From assembly GCA_002690995.1 (NCBI GenBank), contig NZGS01000046.1, positions 1-37,469 on the forward strand: a stretch of 37,469 nt of DNA, in the 5' to 3' direction. The DNA is from Rhodospirillaceae bacterium. Its GTDB lineage: Bacteria; Pseudomonadota; Alphaproteobacteria; Thalassobaculales; Thalassobaculaceae. Below the pieces are notes generated by a model, which was not told where the DNA came from, made no database searches, and saw nothing but the letters and a program-made list of their open reading frames with translations. The translations under genes and the position numbers were made by a program. This document shows positions 24,104 to 32,571 of this stretch, piece after piece (within the stretch, counting starts at the first letter, position 1; the number at the start of each line of letters is the position of its first letter).

Positions 24104-25235
24104 TATTATCGATAATGTAGAGGCATATATATTAACCGTCCCCAATGAGAAGCGTCCCCATTGGGTAAGCCTTTTCAAAGTTCCCAGTGCCAATGAACTA
24201 CTTATCCGCATAAAAACCAAATCGGGGGCCGAGGGTTTTGGTTTAGCAACCAGCTATACGGACATTTCACCTATTGTTAATGTTGTTAAGTCGGGGTTAC
24301 TCGATGAAATCATTGGTATGGACGCGCTTGCACCTGAGCTTGTTTACGAGAAACTATTTGGCTTTACATCCAGCAGAATTGCGTCGGAAAATGGTTGGGG
24401 GAAAGAAGCTTTAATCCGGATATCCTCAGCCGTTGACATCGCTTGTTGGGATGTTCTAGGGCATGTCGGAAACCTACCGCTGTATAAGATATTTGGCGGC
24501 TACAATGATAAAGTTCCCTGTTACGTTACCTGTGCTTATTACCGAGAAGGAAAAGATAACTCGGAGCTACGTGAAGAAATCCAAATGCTTGTTGAACAAG
24601 GACACAAAGGTTTTAAAGGAAAAGTTGGGGGTCTCTCCTTGAGCGAAGATATTGCCAGAATGGAGATTGTTCGTGACGTAATTGGCGAAGAGAACAATTT
24701 GATGGTCGACGTTAATAGGGCCTGGGACTTAAAAACCGCCACAGAAGGTGCCAAGGCACTTGAGGCGCTTCAACCGACTTGGTTAGAGGAACCTGTTAGA
24801 TGGACCGACGATCGGCGGGAGTTAAAGTTACTATCGCAGAGGACTAATATACCTTTATCGGGCGGAGAGAGTGAAATTACGAGCTACGGCTGTCGTTCAA
24901 TGATAGAAGAACAGGCGATTCAAATTCTTCAATTTGATTGCACGATGTTCGGCGGATTTACCGAAGGTAGAAAGCTAGCTGCATTGTGCGAATTGAACCA
25001 CGTAGACGTGGCGCCACACCACGACTGCTTTATTCACGCACCGCTGGTTGCGGGTAGCCCAGCTGGCAGAATAGTCGAGTCCTTCACAGACCCTGAACGA
25101 GATCCATTGCAAGCCGAACTTTACGAAAACCCACCAAAAATTCAGGGTGGCTATCTAACTCTGAATAATATGCCTGGATTGGGCCTCAAGCTCTCCGAAG
25201 CAGCATTAAAAAAGTTTGGTACCCGTATTCTGTAA
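24096..25235 (+). CDS. Enolase-superfamily dehydratase/racemase (mandelate racemase-like)
   Basis: A 379-residue enzyme with the enolase-superfamily capping domain and (beta/alpha)7-beta barrel. Visible active-site elements are the Lys pair in GFKGKVGG (near residue 170), the three metal carboxylates in VDVNRAWD (~204), LEEPV (~231) and GGES (~256), and the His-rich VAPHHD near 308. The KxK plus late His set fits the mandelate racemase subgroup, members of which abstract a proton alpha to a carboxylate (sugar-acid dehydratases, racemases). The substrate is not determinable. GGAGG stands seven bases before the ATG. It is divergent from the monooxygenase gene and convergent with the amidase gene. 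Confidence 0.82.
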   Translation: MDDIIDNVEAYILTVPNEKRPHWVSLFKVPSANELLIRIKTKSGAEGFGLATSYTDISPIVNVVKSGLLDEIIGMDALAPELVYEKLFGFTSSRIASENGWGKEALIRISSAVDIACWDVLGHVGNLPLYKIFGGYNDKVPCYVTCAYYREGKDNSELREEIQMLVEQGHKGFKGKVGGLSLSEDIARMEIVRDVIGEENNLMVDVNRAWDLKTATEGAKALEALQPTWLEEPVRWTDDRRELKLLSQRTNIPLSGGESEITSYGCRSMIEEQAIQILQFDCTMFGGFTEGRKLAALCELNHVDVAPHHDCFIHAPLVAGSPAGRIVESFTDPERDPLQAELYENPPKIQGGYLTLNNMPGLGLKLSEAALKKFGTRIL

Positions 25236-25255
25236 TCTAAAGAACCGGTCCCACA

Positions 25256-26671
25256 CTATTCAACAATTGCCGGGATCGTGTTGTGCCAGTCTGTCACTTT
25301 TTGGTACACGTTTCCTAATCTAAAAAGTTTTCCTTCGGAAAAAGGGCGCCCAATCAACTGAAAAGCAGCAGGTAAGCCTTTTGCACCAAAACCACAAGGA
25401 ACGCTCAGCGCCGGCAAACCGAGGTAGCTGATAGGGCGTGTATTACGAGATAACATTAAGACAAGCTCAGGCATACTTTCGCCCCCGCCAACATCTAAAT
25501 CCTTATAACGGGGGGCCACAGCAGGCATAGTTGGCGTCAGTAACGCGTCACACTTAGAAAAAACGGTGTCACAGTAGTCTCTCAAGTACTTTTCTCTGAG
25601 AGTTAACGCCTCCAGATACCGTGTAGCCGGTTGATATAATCCAAATTCTATACGCCTCTTGACCATGGGGCCATAATCATCGGGTCTGTCTCGCAACCAT
25701 TTTCTATGAATTGTTGATGCTTCAGCAGCGAGAGCTGCTGCCCATATTAAATTTATATGATCATGACTTGGAACGTCAACGGAAACAATTTCGACCTTTA
25801 AACCTTCAAATATTTTCCTAGTATCTCTCAGCAAACGATCAACATCAGCTTCCAGACCATCATAAAAATAGTTAGAAGGAATTCCCAACCGCATCGAGGC
25901 AACCTCTTTATCGCACTCGGTCTCGTAATCTGGAACTTTACGTCGGCTCGAAGTCGAATCTTTAGGATCATGCCCAGCAATTGTGTGCAGGATTCTTGCT
26001 GCGTCTCGAACTGTACGTGTTAGCGGCCCACTGCAGTCAAAGGAAAATGAAAGTGGCATTAGACCAAAACGACTAACCCGTGTCTGGGTAGGTTTGATCC
26101 CGACCACACCACACATTGCCGAGGGTATTCTTATTGAGCCACCGGTATCGGAACCTAGCGCTCCATAAACAGTGCGCGACGCCACAGCGGCACCCGATCC
26201 ACTCGAGGAGCCACCTGGAGTGTGTTCTTGGTTCCAAGGATTTAAACAATCGCCGTAGTGAACATTATTTCCTATTGGACCTACCGCGAACTCAGACATG
26301 TTCAATCCACCAAGATAAAGAGCTCCTGCTTTTTCGAGTCGGCTGAGTGCTGTTGAAGTTCTATCGCCTTTAAATTTTGATCTGATTTTCGATCCGCACG
26401 TTGTTATTTTTCCAAGCCGATAAAACATGTCCTTGTGGGCCAGAGGTATCCCTGCCAAAGAACCGACACTCTCGCCCTGGCGAAGCCCCTTATCGATACT
26501 TTCTGCCGCTTCCAGCACTTCATCTTTTTCTAAACTTATAAATGAATTGAGTTTTGGTTGAAGCGCCTCGGCGCGGTCTATTGACGCTTTTGTTAACTCT
26601 GCCGCGGATAATTCACCTGATGCAATTAGTTCAGAGGTTTTACAAAGGTCAAAATTTAGGAAGTCCGTCAT
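25256..26671 (-). CDS. Amidase of the amidase-signature (GatA/AtzE-like) family
   Basis: A 471-residue amidase with an intact Ser-cisSer-Lys triad: Lys80 (AHKD), cis-Ser155 (GGSSSGS) and nucleophile Ser179 (SDTGGSIRIP). These spacings match GatA closely. It is probably not the tRNA amidotransferase subunit: it sits beside catabolic genes, without gatB, and its start overlaps (TAATG, one base) the stop of a 70-residue AtzG/GatC-like gene. Known AtzE enzymes form a heterodimer with AtzG and hydrolyse small amides or biuret-type compounds. A similar two-subunit amidohydrolase is inferred here. Confidence 0.82.
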   Translation of the reverse strand: MTDFLNFDLCKTSELIASGELSAAELTKASIDRAEALQPKLNSFISLEKDEVLEAAESIDKGLRQGESVGSLAGIPLAHKDMFYRLGKITTCGSKIRSKFKGDRTSTALSRLEKAGALYLGGLNMSEFAVGPIGNNVHYGDCLNPWNQEHTPGGSSSGSGAAVASRTVYGALGSDTGGSIRIPSAMCGVVGIKPTQTRVSRFGLMPLSFSFDCSGPLTRTVRDAARILHTIAGHDPKDSTSSRRKVPDYETECDKEVASMRLGIPSNYFYDGLEADVDRLLRDTRKIFEGLKVEIVSVDVPSHDHINLIWAAALAAEASTIHRKWLRDRPDDYGPMVKRRIEFGLYQPATRYLEALTLREKYLRDYCDTVFSKCDALLTPTMPAVAPRYKDLDVGGGESMPELVLMLSRNTRPISYLGLPALSVPCGFGAKGLPAAFQLIGRPFSEGKLFRLGNVYQKVTDWHNTIPAIVE

Positions 26672-26883
26672 TACCCAAGACCCTCCTCATCACCAAGTTC
26701 TTCAAGTGCACGGTTATAATCTGATGGCTCTAGATCAAACTTAATACTCGAAGATACTTCTTCACCTGCATCATCCATTGGAGCGAGCATGTTGGTCAAT
26801 GTTTTTGCCTCTTCATCTCCCAGAGAAAATCGATGCCAAATACTTGCTATTGTCTTAACAAATTCTGATGTTATGCCGCTCAT
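26671..26883 (-). CDS. Small AtzG/GatC-like partner of the adjacent amidase
   Basis: A 70-residue acidic, helical protein. The ATG at 26883 is chosen because AGGGGGG precedes it by four bases; an in-frame TTG 15 bases upstream lies inside or before that ribosome site. The pattern of two N-terminal helices with 'LGDEEAKTLTNML', followed by an extended acidic segment with 'KFDLEPSDYNRAL', is like GatC and AtzG, which wrap around their amidase and stabilise it. Its stop overlaps the amidase start by one base, which strongly suggests equal-ratio synthesis. Residue-level family assignment is uncertain because these proteins are short and diverse. Confidence 0.6.
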   Translation of the reverse strand: MSGITSEFVKTIASIWHRFSLGDEEAKTLTNMLAPMDDAGEEVSSSIKFDLEPSDYNRALEELGDEEGLG

Positions 26884-26919
26884 AATCCCCCCTAACAATA
26901 TATTATTGTGATTGACAGT

Positions 26920-28320
26920 TTAACTAGTTAGGCACTTAAAAACAGCCTCTGCAAATTTGATTAAACGATCATCGCTATTCCGCGCACCAACAACTTGAAG
27001 CCCTAAAGGTAACCCTGTATTTTTCTCCAAAGCTACCGGCAAACTTATTACGGGACAATGAAGAGACGTCCACGCCATATTAAAGTCTGCACTCCCAGTA
27101 CTATCCAACCCTTTTGGGGCAGCACTTTGGGCAGAAGGACAAATTATAAAATCAACCTCATTCAGCACCACATCAAATTTAATTCTAAGCAATTCTAAGT
27201 TTTTCTTTGCTGCTTGATACGAAGAAAACGCAACCCGAAAACCATCCGCCATTCGGCCATCCCTCAGTATCTCGCTAAGTTTGTTAAAAGCTAGCCGACG
27301 CTCATGAGCTAGCGTTCTTGCAAATTCATAGCCGGAAACTTCAATATTCCATTCACTTAAATTTTCAAATACTCCTTGGTCTTCTAAATCAAAGACGTCT
27401 GCACCAGCATCTTTTAAGGCCTTGGCTGCCTCTTCTATCATCTGCTGGCTAGAAGCGCATGCCTCCTCCCAATAAGGCGTCGTAGCAATTGCGACTCTTG
27501 CGCCTTCAAGGGAAAGTTTTTTTATTTCTGGTATACTCTCATCAAGCAAGGCTTTTCGGATAAGCACCAAATCATCAATGCAATTTGCAAAAAAACCTAA
27601 CGTATCAAAGCTTGGGGTATTCGCTAAAACACCGGATATATTAAAATCCCCATACGAAGGTTTATACCCTATCACTCCACAATAGGCTGCCGGCCTTATA
27701 ACCGAGCCCGTCGTTTGAGTTCCAATAGCTATTGGAACCATTCCACTCGCAACTACTGCAGCCGATCCGCTAGAGGACCCTCCTGGGGTATGCTCAATAT
27801 TCCATGGGTTAGCTGTTTTGCCAGGGTGACGGTGTGCAAATTCAGTACATATCGTTTTACCTAGAGCCACGCCGTTCGATGAACGCATCCCTGCAACACA
27901 TGCAGCATCACGGCCGGGCTGATATCCCAAATATATATCTGTGCCATATTCTGTCAGCATATCAAACGTATCAATATTATCTTTGATCGCAAAAGGTATC
28001 CCAAAAAGAGCCCCACTGGGCTTTTTATTATCTAACTCTCGGGCGACTTCGCGCGCGCCATCAATATTAATGTATGCCCAAGCTCCTAAACGTTCTTCGT
28101 ACAAATCTATATTTGCAATGCACTCTTCCAAAACCTCACTCGGCTTCATTTTTCCTGAGGACAAAGCCAACTTCATTCCTGAAGCGCTAGTACCAGTAGG
28201 CTTAGTCACCCCACTAGTTTCTGCCAAATTTGACAAATTTATTCCCATATTGAGCTCTAAACCGAAATTCCTAGCACCTATCAGGTGAACTTTTACCCTC
28301 AGCTTGTTCTTTTCACTCAT
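26920..28320 (-). CDS. Second amidase-signature family enzyme
   Basis: A 466-residue amidase with triad candidates Lys113 (AIKDN), Ser182 (GGSSSGS) and Ser206 (TQTTGSVIRP). It is diverged from the neighbouring amidase, with TQTTGS in place of SDTGGS around the nucleophile, so it is not a recent duplicate. The N-terminus is uncertain: the ATG at 28320 has no ribosome site, and an in-frame ATG at 28248 would remove 24 residues. It precedes the AtzG-like gene on the same strand by 36 bases, so the three genes are probably one transcript. The substrate is unknown. Confidence 0.8.
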   Translation of the reverse strand: MSEKNKLRVKVHLIGARNFGLELNMGINLSNLAETSGVTKPTGTSASGMKLALSSGKMKPSEVLEECIANIDLYEERLGAWAYINIDGAREVARELDNKKPSGALFGIPFAIKDNIDTFDMLTEYGTDIYLGYQPGRDAACVAGMRSSNGVALGKTICTEFAHRHPGKTANPWNIEHTPGGSSSGSAAVVASGMVPIAIGTQTTGSVIRPAAYCGVIGYKPSYGDFNISGVLANTPSFDTLGFFANCIDDLVLIRKALLDESIPEIKKLSLEGARVAIATTPYWEEACASSQQMIEEAAKALKDAGADVFDLEDQGVFENLSEWNIEVSGYEFARTLAHERRLAFNKLSEILRDGRMADGFRVAFSSYQAAKKNLELLRIKFDVVLNEVDFIICPSAQSAAPKGLDSTGSADFNMAWTSLHCPVISLPVALEKNTGLPLGLQVVGARNSDDRLIKFAEAVFKCLTS

Positions 28321-28367
28321 TCGATGATTGAAGAACTTACTAAAGTTTACAGGGAAGGAATGATTCC

Positions 28368-28842
28368 ATGAAGTCTATAATGCACAAACTTAGTGTGCTT
28401 GGCCTAATTAGTTTATTTGCGATAACTTTCGTGTTTGAAAAAAATCGTCAAGGCAGAGAGCCTTCAAAAGGTTATTATTAGAATATCGGCAGACATTACA
28501 CCACCACCGATGCCTACTTCAGTGGCCATAGAGTGGTTTAAGAAGAATGTAGAATCGGAATTTCCAAATGAAGTAAAGTTCGCATCTATCAAGCTGGTGC
28601 ACTTTATAAACACCTTGATGCCATGACAACCATGAGCCAAGCTAACTTGGAAATGGGTTAGGTGGTATTAGGTAGAACAGCTGCAACTGCTATTTGGTTA
28701 AGTATAGTTAGACAACCTGGGGTGCTAGCCACAACAGGCGCAGTCCACGACCTTATCAATCAACGGGTTAAATGATGCAGATGCTTTTAAAAAATTAAAG
28801 ATACTCGTTGATGCTGCCAAACTTGCCCGTAAACAAATATAA
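28368..28842 (+). pseudogene. Decayed TRAP-transporter solute-binding protein (DctP-like)
   Basis: The remains of a periplasmic TRAP binding protein scattered over three frames. Frame one gives a start and signal-like helix (ATG at 28368). A second frame, from about 28436, gives IIRISADI...TSVAIEWFKKNVESEFPNE, the family's early region. A third frame then reads YQAGALYKHLDAMTTMSQAN followed by LEMG, the typical DctP segment, and ends at a TAG near 28662. Further family-like pieces (PGVLATTGAVHDLINQ; a helical tail ending at 28842) follow after stops. The total is about half the normal ~330 codons, so it has frameshifts, stops and deletions. No DctQ/DctM genes are present nearby. Confidence 0.7.
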
Positions 28843-28966
28843 AGAAACGAAAGTTTGATCCTAACGCTTAAAAGTTTTTGCTAGATTTCAGAAACCGACC
28901 TAGAATCAACTAATAAGTTTGGATGCCGCAATCAGCCAATCCGTCACTTATCAGAAAGATCAACTA

Positions 28967-29755
28967 ATGAATCAAAGAAAAATAAAATTCGAAGCTGCTT
29001 CCGAATATGATCAGATGATGGGTGTTTGGAGCCAGCTTGTGGGAGATGACTTTTTAAAGTGGTTGGCCCCTAAGAAAGGACAAAGATGGCTTGATATAGG
29101 TTGTGGAGGAGGAGCCTTTACAGAACAGCTTATGTTGGGTTGTGCGCCAAGTTACCTCGCCGGTGTTGATCCGTCCGAGGACCAACTAGCATTTGCGCAA
29201 AAACGATCTTCCCTTAAAACAGCGGAATTTAGAAAATCTGACGCTATGGAACTACCGTTTGAAGAAAATGAATTTGATGCGGCAACGATGGCATTGGTAC
29301 TATTCTTCGTTCCTGAGCCGCGAAGGGGTGTTGCTGAAATGCTCCGGGTAACACGACCCGGCGCCAGCATCTCCGCTTATGTATGGGATATTCATAATGG
29401 TGGGTTTCCTCCTGAGCCTATTAAAGCTCAACTGCAAAAAATGGGGGTTGAACTCCCACTTCCACCTAGCTCAGATATTTCCATAATGACTAAATTACGC
29501 TCTCTGTGGACAGAGTTTCAATTGTCAGATATTGAAACTGAAGTGATTAAGGTTTCTCGACGTTTTGATAATTTCGATGATTTCTGGTCCATTACAACAA
29601 ATTCAGCCAGTATCAAGGCAGCATTGTCGAACTTACCTACCAATCTTTTAGCTGATTTAAGAGAAGCAGTTCAGAACGAATTACCATCGAATGCAGATGG
29701 ATCGATAACTTACACAGCCTTTGCTAATGCTATAAAGGGCAACGCTTCCAAATAA
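28967..29755 (+). CDS. Class I SAM-dependent methyltransferase
   Basis: About 262 residues from the ATG at 28967; a TTG at 28919 would add 16 residues and seems less likely. The Rossmann-type methyltransferase fold is clear: motif I WLDIGCGGGAF, the acidic strand-2 end GVDPSEDQL, then 'SDAMELPFEENEFDAATMAL' containing the post-I and IV motifs, and 'MLRVTRPGASISAYVWD'. It resembles the UbiE/Methyltransf_11 group, which act on small molecules. The substrate is not evident. It is alone on the plus strand between the TRAP remnant and the M20 gene. Confidence 0.82.
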   Translation: MNQRKIKFEAASEYDQMMGVWSQLVGDDFLKWLAPKKGQRWLDIGCGGGAFTEQLMLGCAPSYLAGVDPSEDQLAFAQKRSSLKTAEFRKSDAMELPFEENEFDAATMALVLFFVPEPRRGVAEMLRVTRPGASISAYVWDIHNGGFPPEPIKAQLQKMGVELPLPPSSDISIMTKLRSLWTEFQLSDIETEVIKVSRRFDNFDDFWSITTNSASIKAALSNLPTNLLADLREAVQNELPSNADGSITYTAFANAIKGNASK

Positions 29756-29816
29756 CACTTACCTTATGTTTTAAGAAATATGACTCAAGGCAAATAGCTG
29801 CATGAATTTGACGATT

Positions 29817-30983
29817 TTACAAACTAGTAGTAGTTGTTTTTTTCGCTAATTTCTGGATGGTTTTTGCTATGAAGCGAGCACGTTCGGAGAGGCTGTCTAC
29901 TAGCATCCATTCATCTGGCCGATGATAATTTCCACCCACCGGGCCAACGCCGCAAATTACCGGAGTACCAGCCGCAGCTATAAAACCACTATCAGCGCAG
30001 CCTCCCGAATGTTCCCCTTCAATCTTTACACCTTCTGACTCGGCTATATCACAATAAATATCAAAAAGTTCAGCAGATTTTGGCGAGGGATTTAGTGGAT
30101 GAAATTCGCCTTTTACCAACATATCTGAACTTGTTCCCTCAACACTTGTATTGCTGCAAATTTTTTCCACTTCTTCAAATATGTAGGCTCTATCCGCATC
30201 AGCTCGGTACCTAATATCTATGTCACAGCTTGCGTCAGCAGCAACCGTATTAACAGATTGACCGCCAGAAATTAAGCCAACATTAATTGTTATTCCTCGA
30301 TCTAGATCTGTCAGGGCATGCAAACTCTGTATTTTACGCGCCAATTCCTCAATGGCACTCCGGCCGTCTTCATAAAAACCACCTGAGTGAGCAGCAACCC
30401 CCTTAACATCGCAGTGACAAAAGATACCACCTTTGCGTCTGGTAACAATATTTCCACTTGGCCTGCCCGGTTCACTATTGAAAGCCAAACGCGCTTTTTT
30501 CGCCTCTGAGATAATAATCTCTTGAGAACTTGGTGATCCTATTTCCTCATCTCCAGTGAATAATCCCACGATTGGATTAGGGTGACCACCAAATTTAGCA
30601 AAGGCTGCTAGTATAAAAGCATTAATTACAAGTCCAGGTTTCATGTCGGCAACCCCTGGACCATATGCTCGACCATCACGGACTTCAAAAGGACGCTTTA
30701 CCGCTTCTCCGTCGGCAAAAACAGTATCGCGGTGGCCGCAAAGAAGTATTGGCTGGTTACCATTTCCTCCTGCTACCACGGCTCGCAGCGCATCACCATG
30801 TTTTTCCACCGAAATAGTATCATGCTGGATGCTATGATCATCAAAAAACAAACGTAGTCGATCAGCTACTTTGTCAACTCCAGCTTTATCAAAGCTATTA
30901 CTGTCAATATTTACAATATCTGAGAGCAGCTCTACCATGGCTGTTTGTTGTTCGTTCAACCACTCTTCGACAGCATTTGTCAT
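29817..30983 (-). CDS. M20-family metallohydrolase (ArgE/carboxypeptidase G2-like)
   Basis: A 388-residue di-zinc hydrolase. The metal and catalytic motifs are visible: CGHRDTV, GPGVADMK with the bridging Asp, the GDEEIGS Glu pair, NSEPGR, and the C-terminal NYHRPDEW His. A lid domain with 'GVAAHSGG' lies in the middle. M20 enzymes remove acyl or peptide groups from amino-acid derivatives or small peptides; the sequence is closest in style to glutamate carboxypeptidase/ArgE forms. It lies 75 bases after the AsaB/NvfI-like gene on the same strand and may share its transcript. Length is normal. Confidence 0.85.
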   Translation of the reverse strand: MTNAVEEWLNEQQTAMVELLSDIVNIDSNSFDKAGVDKVADRLRLFFDDHSIQHDTISVEKHGDALRAVVAGGNGNQPILLCGHRDTVFADGEAVKRPFEVRDGRAYGPGVADMKPGLVINAFILAAFAKFGGHPNPIVGLFTGDEEIGSPSSQEIIISEAKKARLAFNSEPGRPSGNIVTRRKGGIFCHCDVKGVAAHSGGFYEDGRSAIEELARKIQSLHALTDLDRGITINVGLISGGQSVNTVAADASCDIDIRYRADADRAYIFEEVEKICSNTSVEGTSSDMLVKGEFHPLNPSPKSAELFDIYCDIAESEGVKIEGEHSGGCADSGFIAAAGTPVICGVGPVGGNYHRPDEWMLVDSLSERARFIAKTIQKLAKKTTTTSL

Positions 30984-31058
30984 GACTTAATAAACCCCTA
31001 ACTTAAGGCCTGCCAGTTCGTCAGCCATTATATCAAAATTCAAATTTTTGCGTCCGCT

Positions 31059-32324
31059 TTAAAAGAAGACGTAAGAACGCACGACCACATTCTTTCTGCA
31101 AGCGGCATCTTTCGCAGCTGTTGGGTCAATACACGCGCTATGAAAAGACCACCTTGATACTGATCCGTCCGTTAAAGAGTCATAGCATTTCAACATTGAA
31201 ACTTCTGTCGATGTTTGCCTTGGAAACCAATACCACTCATGGTCATCTCTGTGAGTGAACCTCGTTGTCTCACCCACTCTGTCGTCATAGACTCTATAGT
31301 TTGTTATGTATGGCTGGTCCGCAAAAGATGGCCAGGCACATAAAACAAACGGGTGTTGCTCAACAGTTTCCATCGGCTTGGCCAAGTTAATTGACATAAA
31401 ACGCCGAGACATTTTTTCTTCAGCCTCAGATACCGAATAGTTTTGTTCACGCCCAAAGTTTCTAAGATTTTTGGTTAGTAGCTCCTGACAGCGAAGACGT
31501 CCACTATTGTCATTCAAATCGTTGTGAACAAGGTTAACATAATTTGCATTTATTCCTGGATTTTTATTATCTTGATCCTCTGTTCTATCCCCCTGGTAGT
31601 CCTTGTCAAAAACGTCGTGATTATAAACGAGCGCGTCGATTGCATCGGGAAAGAATTCTAAAAGCAATCGTTCTATTTCTGGATAAAATACCTTTTCAAC
31701 CTCATGAGCATCGTAGAAGTTTTTACATTCCGATTGGCAATGCGCTAGGGAGACGCCTAATTTATCCATACATTCCGGCGTAGTCGGAGATAATCCTGGA
31801 TGATACTCAGAAATCCGTCTGGCATCCTTCAGAACTTTTGGAAAATAGAGTGCTAACGATTTATTCTTTTCCTCTTCTTGACGCAAGGCTTCCGCATCTA
31901 AGGTTCTACTGGGGTCTGTCCACAGCGCGTTAGAGGGGACTATAGAATATGAAGGACGTTCATTAATACTGTAGCGAAGAGGTAGTGCGACACCACCCTC
32001 TGGAATATCAAACTTCCTCGTATTAATATACGAAACGCAATCATCATATTCCGTGAATCCCAACCCCCACTTTGTTCTAATGCCTCCATTGGAGTCATGG
32101 GCAAGATCTAACTCGGAGTTTACATCCTTTGCGTCTCTGATTTGATCTAGGGCAGCCGCTGTTGCAGCAGCACTTCCACCGTCACCATTTCTATCAAAGG
32201 ACATAAAAGAAAGACCATTATTCGCGGCTATTGGCGCGGGTTGCCCTTTCGTATATTCCGGCTTTGGAATAAAAACGTGGTTATCGTTATTTTGACCCGA
32301 GATTTTTTGAGCTTCGTTCGCCAT
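31059..32324 (-). CDS. AsaB/NvfI/CmcJ-like protein, probable Fe(II)-dependent oxygenase fold
   Basis: About 421 residues from the ATG at 32324, chosen because GGAGAGG stands four bases upstream; a start at 32378 lacks one. The C-terminal ~200 residues show the layout of the CmcJ/NvfI/AsaB family: YNHDVF, then VHND (His267 and Asp269, an HxD metal pair), a 'RFMSINLAKP...PFVLCAWPS' segment where relatives carry a N-x-W-R-P region, 'FPRQTSTEVSMLKCYDS', and a late FHSACIDP with His395. The usual W-R-P is altered. Family members act in secondary metabolism as oxygenases or methoxylation partners. The N-terminal ~150 residues are unfamiliar. The exact reaction is unknown. Confidence 0.58.
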   Translation of the reverse strand: MANEAQKISGQNNDNHVFIPKPEYTKGQPAPIAANNGLSFMSFDRNGDGGSAAATAAALDQIRDAKDVNSELDLAHDSNGGIRTKWGLGFTEYDDCVSYINTRKFDIPEGGVALPLRYSINERPSYSIVPSNALWTDPSRTLDAEALRQEEEKNKSLALYFPKVLKDARRISEYHPGLSPTTPECMDKLGVSLAHCQSECKNFYDAHEVEKVFYPEIERLLLEFFPDAIDALVYNHDVFDKDYQGDRTEDQDNKNPGINANYVNLVHNDLNDNSGRLRCQELLTKNLRNFGREQNYSVSEAEEKMSRRFMSINLAKPMETVEQHPFVLCAWPSFADQPYITNYRVYDDRVGETTRFTHRDDHEWYWFPRQTSTEVSMLKCYDSLTDGSVSRWSFHSACIDPTAAKDAACRKNVVVRSYVFF

Positions 32325-32461
32325 CAATCCTCTCCAGAAAATTTCGTTTACATGGTCTAGGCAAGAAAATACGTTCACTAAATCGAAATATCTACAATTA
32401 AGAAACTTTATTTCACTGGTGATTGGTTAGGGTTTTAAATATCTGATAGGTTGAAATACTA

Positions 32462-32489
32462 TTCAATCGTAAAATCGACGCTTTATAAT
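32462..32489 (+). promoter_or_regulatory. Candidate promoter for the MFS transporter gene
   Basis: A perfect -10 hexamer TATAAT (32484-32489) is preceded after 16 bases by TTCAAT (32462-32467), a weak -35. It lies about 83 bases upstream of the MFS start, in the 250-base region between two divergent genes. Confidence 0.35.
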
Positions 32490-32571
32490 TTAATAGGAAG
32501 TGTTGGTATCACTCCATAAGTAGCAGAAAAAGCCATTCATCAACTCAACATACCTAAATGGTAACCACGAC

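Noticed and set aside
25256-26883. Amidase and small partner as GatA and GatC of the tRNA amidotransferase
   Set aside because: No gatB is nearby, the order and catabolic neighbours fit AtzE/AtzG-type enzymes better, and the small protein is short for GatC. Not fully excluded.
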